DNA of 10,365 nucleotides, taken from NCBI RefSeq assembly GCF_000003605.2, contig NW_003123410.1:144012-154376 (forward strand). The letters are read 5' to 3'. The position numbers and the translations under genes are program-made. Origin of the DNA: Saccoglossus kowalevskii. Its lineage: Eukaryota > Hemichordata > Enteropneusta > Harrimaniidae. Below, piece by piece: positions 5,961 to 10,365 of this stretch; positions within the stretch are counted from its first letter, which is position 1; every line of letters starts with the position of its first letter. Under the pieces are notes generated by a model, which was not told the DNA's origin, did not search any database, and saw only the letters and a program-made list of their open reading frames with translations.

Positions 5961-6190
5961 CAAAGACCTTTACCACACCCAAGCCTAAGGTGACCAGAAA
6001 TCGCTGTTTGCCGTGAGAACAAGAAAGGTGTTTCTGTGCAAGTGTACGTTGAGGCGTTCGTCGATTTAATCGACGGAAATTTAATTATTGCAGCTTTTCG
6101 CATGTTGTAATTTTTCTTGCTCATGCGTCATGGGTGGAATTTGTTTGTACTACTGCCATTCATTGCTAATAAACATGTTGTTGTAGAGCC
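5961..6190 (+). other. Putative 3' UTR with AATAAA and GT-rich tail
   Basis: Following the stop at 5960 there is GCTAATAAACATG with AATAAA at 6168-6173. A GT-rich stretch (TGTTGTTGTAGAG then GTTGGGGTTT) follows within 30 bases, the usual downstream element of cleavage sites. This supports a plus-strand transcript ending near 6185. Confidence 0.4.
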
Positions 6191-6670
6191 GTTGGGGTTT
6201 AATTTAAGAAGACATACCTACACTTGATGCAGTTTTTCAAAAATTATGCTAATTTATTCATGGCGGTTTCTGTGCACATGAATATTCAATAATTTGTGGT
6301 CAATACATTCTAATAGGGGCAATATATTTGGGGGGCAAGAGTTATGAAGGGGAGTTAGCAATCTATGAGGGGGGTCAACGCAAAAGAAGGGACCCATTTA
6401 CTTATTTTGGTGTAAACAAGTCTTCGCTGGATTTTAATTTCACTGAATAATTCTTTCAGCGAAAATAAAGTACTTTACAATAGAGCAGGCAACTATGATA
6501 AAAAATATACGTAATATGTAATCGATACAAATATTTAATTTGTTTTAGCCTATGAGAAATCGTCAAATGAATAATTTAACAGATGAAGAGAGGTTACAAA
6601 CCACTCCTTCAAACCCCGACCTTCTTCTTCACCTCAACCCACCCAAAACATGTATATGCGGGGGTCTTAC
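6191..6670. other. Intronic DNA with a short inverted repeat
   Basis: There is no splice-bounded coding frame. A G-rich patch (6315-6390) holds several GGGG runs on the plus strand. TTCGCTG (6423-6429) and CAGCGAA (6457-6463) form a 7-bp inverted repeat. Confidence 0.35.
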
Positions 6671-6763
6671 TTCGCAATCCGTGACCTTGAACATCTCCAG
6701 TCAATGAAAATTCAGCCATAGCGTCAGATTCGGCGCCACCTTTAGAATTTACTGCCAAGTCGC
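6671..6763 (-). CDS. Unidentified 31-codon exon upstream of the trefoil exon
   Basis: Acceptor TTGAATAACCAG (AG at 6765-6764) and a near-consensus donor CGAA|GTAAGA (GT at 6670) enclose 93 bases, phase 1-1. The only open frame is DLAVNSKGGAESDAM then AEFSLTGDVQGHGLR, with strongly purine-first codons. Joined to the trefoil exon it gives an Asn junction codon directly before the first trefoil cysteine. DLAVNSKGG loosely recalls the start of a lectin-like module, but it is too short to classify. It may be a linker after the signal peptide. It is counted as part of the mosaic gene because of strand, phase and position. Confidence 0.6.
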
Positions 6764-6808
6764 CTGGTTATTCAACTTTATCAAGAAGTGTATCTGTTTT
6801 GCTTTTAG

Positions 6809-6940
6809 GTTTGTTAGTTGAAAGTCCTAGTTGTTTTCAGTTTTCACAAGATCCCCTTTTGACACCAAATGACATAGACGAGAAAACTGAAAATCGTGAC
6901 ACGCATGATGAAGGGTCGATCGTTTCTGCCAAACTCAACT
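6809..6940 (+). CDS. Possible plus-strand exon, hydrophilic, unknown
   Basis: Acceptor TCTGTTTTGCTTTTAG (AG at 6807-6808) and donor AACT|GTAAAT (GT at 6941) bound 132 bases, phase 1-1. The frame reads LLVESPSCFQFSQDPLL, TPNDIDEKTENRDT, HDEGSIVSAKLN. Its charged, purine-first second half looks coding rather than like an AT-rich shadow. It lies in the minus-strand gene's first intron. No neighbouring plus exon with matching phase was found: the acceptor at 7058 would create a stop codon at the junction. It could be a relic exon. Confidence 0.3.
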
Positions 6941-7367
6941 GTAAATATTATATCTGTCACTGGCACTATGCCTGGCCATTTGCTGCATGTACATAAATAA
7001 ATAGTAACCTCTTTATTGTGTATGCTTCCATAGACGAACACGAGCGTGTGTTTTCAGAAGCTAAAGCGACATCTCAAAAATGTGAATGATGATCCTGTTA
7101 TCACTGTAGAATCGATGTTTCTTCACTCAGTTTTCTTGAGTTGTATGTTTCTAACTACTACTACTACTATTATTTTGAACTTGCTCACTAATCTAGTAAC
7201 AGAAGCTCCAACATTTGGACTGTGATTGGTGTAAATTAGACTACTTTTCACTTAGCCATCACTAGTGGGCGTATTGTCTTGTCTATTGATCAGTTATAGG
7301 AGCACCGCCTATATCCATGTTCCATAAGAAAAGTGGTGAATTCCAGTCTATTCATGTGTTTTGAAAC
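6941..7367. other. Intronic or intergenic DNA with an (ACT) microsatellite
   Basis: A short (ACT)n/(ATT)n run lies near 7154-7175. The segment around 7228-7355 has weakly similar ends in opposite orientation (TTAGACTACTTTTCACTTA against a complement of TAAGAAAAGTGG), possibly a worn small transposon. No gene is called. Confidence 0.25.
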
Positions 7368-7431
7368 ATCTAATAACCTTTAGGCTTGTCAGAATGATTA
7401 TGTGGAATAAAATCATTCCCATCTGCGCCAT
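7368..7431 (-). CDS. Candidate first exon with signal peptide of the mosaic gene
   Basis: On the minus strand, ATG at 7431-7429 lies in CAAAGATGGCGCAG, close to a YY1-type start context. It opens MAQMGMILFHIIILTSLK, a short n-region and a 9-10-residue hydrophobic core, followed by VIRC. The frame stops soon after if unspliced. A phase-1 donor T|GTTTCA (GT at 7367) would join exon 6671-6763 with a Cys codon. It is a weak donor, like the one proposed at 4369. A better-placed AAG|GTTATT donor (exon end 7378) is phase 0 and would need another exon. A secreted mosaic protein requires a signal peptide, and this is the only minus-strand candidate I see upstream. Confidence 0.3.
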
Positions 7432-7718
7432 CTTTGATAATAAGTAGTGGGCAACAACTACAATAATTTTCAACATTCATGGAATGATCATCATGTGGAA
7501 CATAAAATGCATATTTTTGACTATTTGTCAATGGAAAACAACTTGTATTTGATGTTACACCTTAATTTGTGAAGTTGAATCCACTTTTTCACACACATGT
7601 ATAAAGTTTTTTTTACGGGTTATATATTCAAAGTGTGTATACACGACTTTGCTGAACATCCACAGTTTTTGACGTGTAGAAATTAATTCATGCATATCAT
7701 TGTGAATACATAGGCAAC
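7432..7718. other. Intergenic stretch between the mosaic gene and the retroelement
   Basis: AT-rich with balanced strand composition, ending where the A/C-rich plus strand of the proposed LTR begins. No feature is recognised. Confidence 0.3.
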
Positions 7719-7862
7719 TGCCACCCCGCCCTCCGGCGTTCATGGGACTCCGACGGGGCGAGGCAGATGATGAAACTTCCTTTCACCAATCTAAATAAAC
7801 TCCGCAGGAAACCAATAGTCTTCTTCCTCCTCACGATCACAGGGGCTGCCTCACATACCAAA

Positions 7863-7879
7863 GACAGACAGACAGACAG
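7863..7879 (+). repeat. (GACA)4 microsatellite
   Basis: Four tandem GACA units inside the proposed U5 region. Confidence 0.8.
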
Positions 7880-9148
7880 GAGTTGGTATGCAGATACAGT
7901 CAGGGAATGAATCAGTCAACCCAAAAAAACAGCCAACACATATATTACGGTTACAAACAGAGACAGGTATACTGTCAATTTAATACAAGAACGTCAACAC
8001 TAACCTCGCCACATAACACAATTAAGTAAAGCCTACTATCAAAAGGTATACAGTATTAATCTGACAGGACCTGGCAACTGAACCAAGTCAATAAACAGAC
8101 TAAGTCAATCCAACAGGCTGATCAAATTAACCCAGTGGCGCCTTGTCACTGGAAAAATAAAACTATATAAAATTAACCTGCCAGGAACTTGCCTATAAAT
8201 TAACTAAATTAACTTGGTAGTACCTAACACTCACGCCAAATACAATGAAACAACTAACTGCTGTGCAAATAAAATGCCTGAACAAAACAGTAAATGCCGC
8301 CCACACCAGCCCCACACCACGCAAGAAGCAGGGCGTGCGGATAAAAAAGGCCAACAACGTCCACACAGCAAACACTAGCTCCCAACTCAGTGCAAACGCA
8401 CAGGCATGCACCCAACCACGTACACAAACAAAGCGTGATAAACACAATAATCAAAATGCACAACGTCACAATAAAACCAGTAAAATCGTCTCACTGTGCT
8501 GATCACAAAAATGCGACTAACTAAACAGCTTATACAATCTACCAAGAGAGTGCGTCGCTGCCCCAAACATGCCGCCAAACGAGAAAATTTGCTGTGGTTT
8601 CTCAAATGAGTGACCAAAACGAATCTCGCCAAAAATACAGCCGAAACAACACAGTGCAAAGGCCCAACACGAAATGCGCAAACAGAGGAAAGTTCCCAAG
8701 AAGATGACCACAAGCGGTGGTCTAATCAGCCCAGGCAATGCACGGGAAAAATTAGGAAAATTCATGAGGCGTGCAACGGGGGAATGACGCAATCTCGGCG
8801 GCCACGCACAAAAAACTAAACAAAACAGGAAAAAGTGCTCTCACTACCCACAAAAAGCTACAATGATGTAAATCACAACAGTTTTGACGCAATAAAAGTT
8901 CATGGGATAATTGTTCAACATTCGATTGCAATCAAAGACGTTTCGGGGTCCTTTTCCGAACAGTTACGGTTACAGTTCACGACGAACTTGACACGGGTTG
9001 AACTAGAAGTCCATCGGTGCACCATAACAACAGTGTTCTTCTAAGGCACCTCTTCTGTCCCGGAATCCCCGATCTGCTTCCGATCTTCACTCAGCGGCCA
9101 CACAGTACTCCCTGACGACACAGTATGACGCTGCCAGCTTGAACCCCA

Positions 9149-9165
9149 AGAGAGAGAGAGAGAGA
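9149..9165 (+). repeat. (AG)8 microsatellite
   Basis: Eight AG units. On the element's strand it is a CT run within the LTR. Confidence 0.85.
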
Positions 9166-9362
9166 TCCGTTTGTTGTTTCTCTCCTCCAGAGCAACGCTT
9201 TCAGAATGTTCCAGAATAACAATTTCATAACTTGTCACGTATAATACATACTATGCAAAAAATTACAAAACTATTGAATTACAAAGTCAAAATGCATACA
9301 AATAAATAATAAATCACACAAAATACTAACTACCGAAAACCATGCTAGGTAGCACAAGTGTA

Positions 9363-9376
9363 CCACAAGAGGGCGC
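9363..9376 (+). promoter_or_regulatory. CTCF-like motif in the LTR
   Basis: CCACAAGAGGGCGC fits the core CTCF pattern CCAnnAGRnGGCGC seen across bilaterian animals. It lies about 110 bp inside the LTR in the presumed U3. Function is inferred from motif only. Confidence 0.4.
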
Positions 9377-9482
9377 TATATCAAAAAACTGCATGGTGCA
9401 TATTTAAGCGATTTAAGTCGAACAATAGACAACAATGCCATGTATTATGGGTCAAAAATGCCTAAAGTAAGCCCGGGTTACA

Positions 9483-9493
9483 CCCTCCCCTTC
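9483..9493 (-). other. Polypurine tract of the LTR retrotransposon
   Basis: GAAGGGGAGGG on the minus strand ends one base before the TGTAACCC of the LTR. This is the expected place for second-strand priming in reverse transcription. Confidence 0.75.
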
Positions 9494-9529
9494 AAACCTC
9501 AGGTCGTCCCTGACCTATCGGCCTCTTCG

Positions 9530-9592
9530 TCACTTCGGGTAACATCCTTTAGACTTCGGGTATCATCCTTCAGACTTTGGGTAACGTCCTTC
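9530..9592 (-). repeat. Three tandem 21-bp units next to the polypurine tract
   Basis: The units on the plus strand are 9530-9550, 9551-9571 and 9572-9592, sharing ACTTCGGGTAACATCCTT with a few changes. On the minus strand the 7-codon unit can be read as SLKDDTR-like, but a short ORF there (9732-9499) is otherwise T/G-rich and unconvincing. Confidence 0.8.
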
Positions 9593-9810
9593 ACGGCCCA
9601 ACCTCGAAAGTGGAACACACACATACACAGACACACACTATACCAACTGCATACACACCCAGAGGTATGCAAACAACTAAAAAAACAAGACCAACAAACC
9701 CTGAACAGTAACAACAACGCTAGTCTGTTCACCTTCAGAGGGCATACACAGGGTGCCTCCTCTAGTGCTCCAAAAACCCGTCTCGAAGAGACCCTGTCAA
9801 AAGCGGAGCT

Positions 9811-9905
9811 TTACCACTGGAACATGATGGCAGGGTCCTCTTCAGGTTCGCTATCTCCAGGATCTTTGTCTTTGTATCTCCTGTTCTCCGGATTGGCAGG
9901 TGTAC
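9811..9905 (-). CDS. Possible 3' exon of a spliced retroelement ORF
   Basis: Minus-strand acceptor GTTTTCGTATTTCAG (AG at 9907-9906), preceded by a long pyrimidine-rich tract, opens a frame reading TPANPENRRYKDKDPG, DSEPEEDPAIMFQW and stopping at TAA 9813-9811. The acidic, regular codon pattern looks coding. It could be spliced to the pol-like frame or to an overlapping frame upstream, but no donor fits uniquely. Read without splicing, the same frame extends back to about 10135. It then places a hydrophobic segment (SVSSLWFLEVFMCLCWFSWW) before this hydrophilic tail, resembling a membrane anchor plus cytoplasmic tail. In another frame the exon would extend to TAG near 9762. The role is unknown. 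Confidence 0.35.
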
Positions 9906-10046
9906 CTGAAATACGAAAACCTGAATGGTGCGAACGAGAATTGTTCCACCAGGAAAACCAACAAAGACACATAAAGACCTCAAGAAACCACAAAGAAGAA
10001 ACAGAAACAGAAAAACAATCGTCATACTTGAAGCCAGTCATCTTTA

Positions 10047-10365
10047 CTATACTGTTTCCACTATATATCCGCAAATCATTTCCTTGACCAGCGACATCTC
10101 TTTCTCCATACACTGCTGCTGCAATGCCATATTCACATATTTATTGAGCAGGACTGTAGGATTAGTCTCATTACCATCTAGCAAAGCTCTCTGTGACTGA
10201 TCAAAACCATACCGCAATAGTGGTCTGCATTCACGTGAAGATCTTCTGACATTCAGGGTCTCTGTCACATTACCAGATGCACAAGCTCCAACACCACTTG
10301 CTTCAGGTTCCTCTCGCTGTTTAGTGGGCACCTCAGGACTGTGCTGGGGCTCACTTCCAGGAACT
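10047..10365 (-). CDS. C-terminal tail of a retrotransposon pol-like polyprotein (partial)
   Basis: The frame is open from the window edge to a double stop at 10049-10047 (TAG, then TAA). It begins VPGSEPQHSPEVPTKQREE, carries VRRSSRECRPLLRYGF and ends EMICGYIVETV. The RRSSR-x-x-x-P-x-x-RYGF block, after a Pro/Glu/Ser-rich linker, is typical of the end of gypsy-type integrase/pol polyproteins, where RRSxRxRxPPxRY motifs recur. No catalytic region is in view. It continues outside the window, and the start is unknown. The last 50 residues after RYGF are longer than usual. A -1 frame opens alongside from about 10135, so expression could shift or splice there. Confidence 0.6.
   Translation of the reverse strand, partial: VPGSEPQHSPEVPTKQREEPEASGVGACASGNVTETLNVRRSSRECRPLLRYGFDQSQRALLDGNETNPTVLLNKYVNMALQQQCMEKEMSLVKEMICGYIVETV

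Larger units (their letters stand above)
7719..9482 (-). repeat. Putative 3' LTR of the retrotransposon
   Basis: It starts at 9482 (minus strand TGTAACCCGGGCTTAC) directly after the polypurine tract. A TTAAATATG near 9410-9400 could act as a TATA-like element. ATTAAA on the minus strand (7984-7979) followed by GT-rich DNA is a possible poly(A) region, leaving a U5 of about 230 bp. The long middle part (about 7760-9050) is T/G-rich on the coding strand, with no reading frame that I trust. It includes repeated AATTAAC and AAGTCAAT words around 8085-8215. The 9482 boundary is solid. The 7719 boundary rests on TG..CA ends and a composition break, and needs the second LTR. Confidence 0.45.
7719..10365 (-). 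mobile_element. LTR retrotransposon, 3' portion (Ty3/gypsy-like), minus strand
   Basis: Reading the minus strand from the window edge there is a pol-type C-terminal tail (10365-10047), a non-coding or spliced segment, a polypurine tract (9493-9483) and an LTR opening TGTAACCC at 9482. The order pol tail, PPT, TG-start LTR is diagnostic of an LTR element's 3' end. The LTR end is proposed at 7719, where the minus strand reads GGGGTGGCA next to GTTGC. This gives TG..CA ends, an LTR of about 1.76 kb, and a change from A/C-skewed to balanced plus-strand composition. The superfamily is inferred from the TGTAAC start and pol tail style. Protease, RT and integrase cores lie outside the window, so family and intactness cannot be judged. 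Confidence 0.6.

Noticed and set aside
8139-8159. TGGCGCC near 8136, like a primer-binding site
   Set aside because: It sits within a small hairpin (CCAGTG...CACTGG), not beside an LTR end, and only 7 bases match.
8193-8792. Several minus-strand ORFs rich in Cys, Phe, Val and Leu, and a plus ORF at 8245-8502
   Set aside because: Three frames and both strands are open together because the region is strand-skewed (T/G against A/C). Translations are low in charge or of biased composition. Better explained as LTR sequence.
9146-9160. B-box-like word GGGGTTCAAGCT (minus strand) suggesting a tRNA or SINE
   Set aside because: No A box at proper spacing and no cloverleaf arms. It lies inside the LTR next to an (AG) run.
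9440-10087. Longest plus-strand ORF in the window, 215 codons
   Set aside because: It lies antisense to the retroelement's pol tail/PPT/LTR junction and runs through the 21-bp repeats and a CA-rich stretch. Its length reflects a lack of T-rich stops rather than coding.

Overview
This looks like a piece of an animal nuclear genome, most likely a marine invertebrate, although I cannot name the taxon. The DNA is AT-rich. Genes are split into short exons with GT..AG borders. Extracellular modules (trefoil, discoidin/fucolectin-like, kringle) are each carried on exons of symmetric phase 1-1, as in metazoan mosaic proteins. There is no bacterial-type gene packing, no rRNA or tRNA gene and no CRISPR array.

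Layout. Bases 1-129 look like the last coding exon of a plus-strand gene, followed by a 3' UTR with AATAAA at 537. A CUB-like fragment broken by a frameshift lies at 1127-1461. A signal-peptide ORF opens at 1687 (+). A compact CRE/TATA/Initiator promoter at 2140-2251 sits just ahead of a 24-codon ORF. The best-supported gene runs on the minus strand from about 7431 or 6763 down to about 3015. Its exons encode a short unidentified segment, a trefoil domain, a fucolectin/F5-8C-like domain on two exons, a divergent kringle, and possibly a short tail. It should be a secreted or surface mosaic protein.

Inside the introns of that gene, on the plus strand, lie further exon-like blocks (4656-4752, 5095-5117, 5723-5841, 5916-5960). 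They have compatible phases and end before an AATAAA at 6168. They may be a second gene interleaved on the opposite strand, whose product I do not recognise.

The right part (about 7719-10365, minus strand) is the 3' end of an LTR retrotransposon. It holds the C-terminal tail of a pol-like polyprotein, an untranslated or alternatively spliced stretch, a 21-bp triple repeat, a polypurine tract, and a long LTR beginning TGTAACCC at 9482. The other LTR end is proposed near 7719. The 5' half of the element is outside the window.

All exon borders are read by eye from splice motifs and open frames. The domain calls for trefoil and kringle are strong. Those for the single unlabelled exons are hypotheses.
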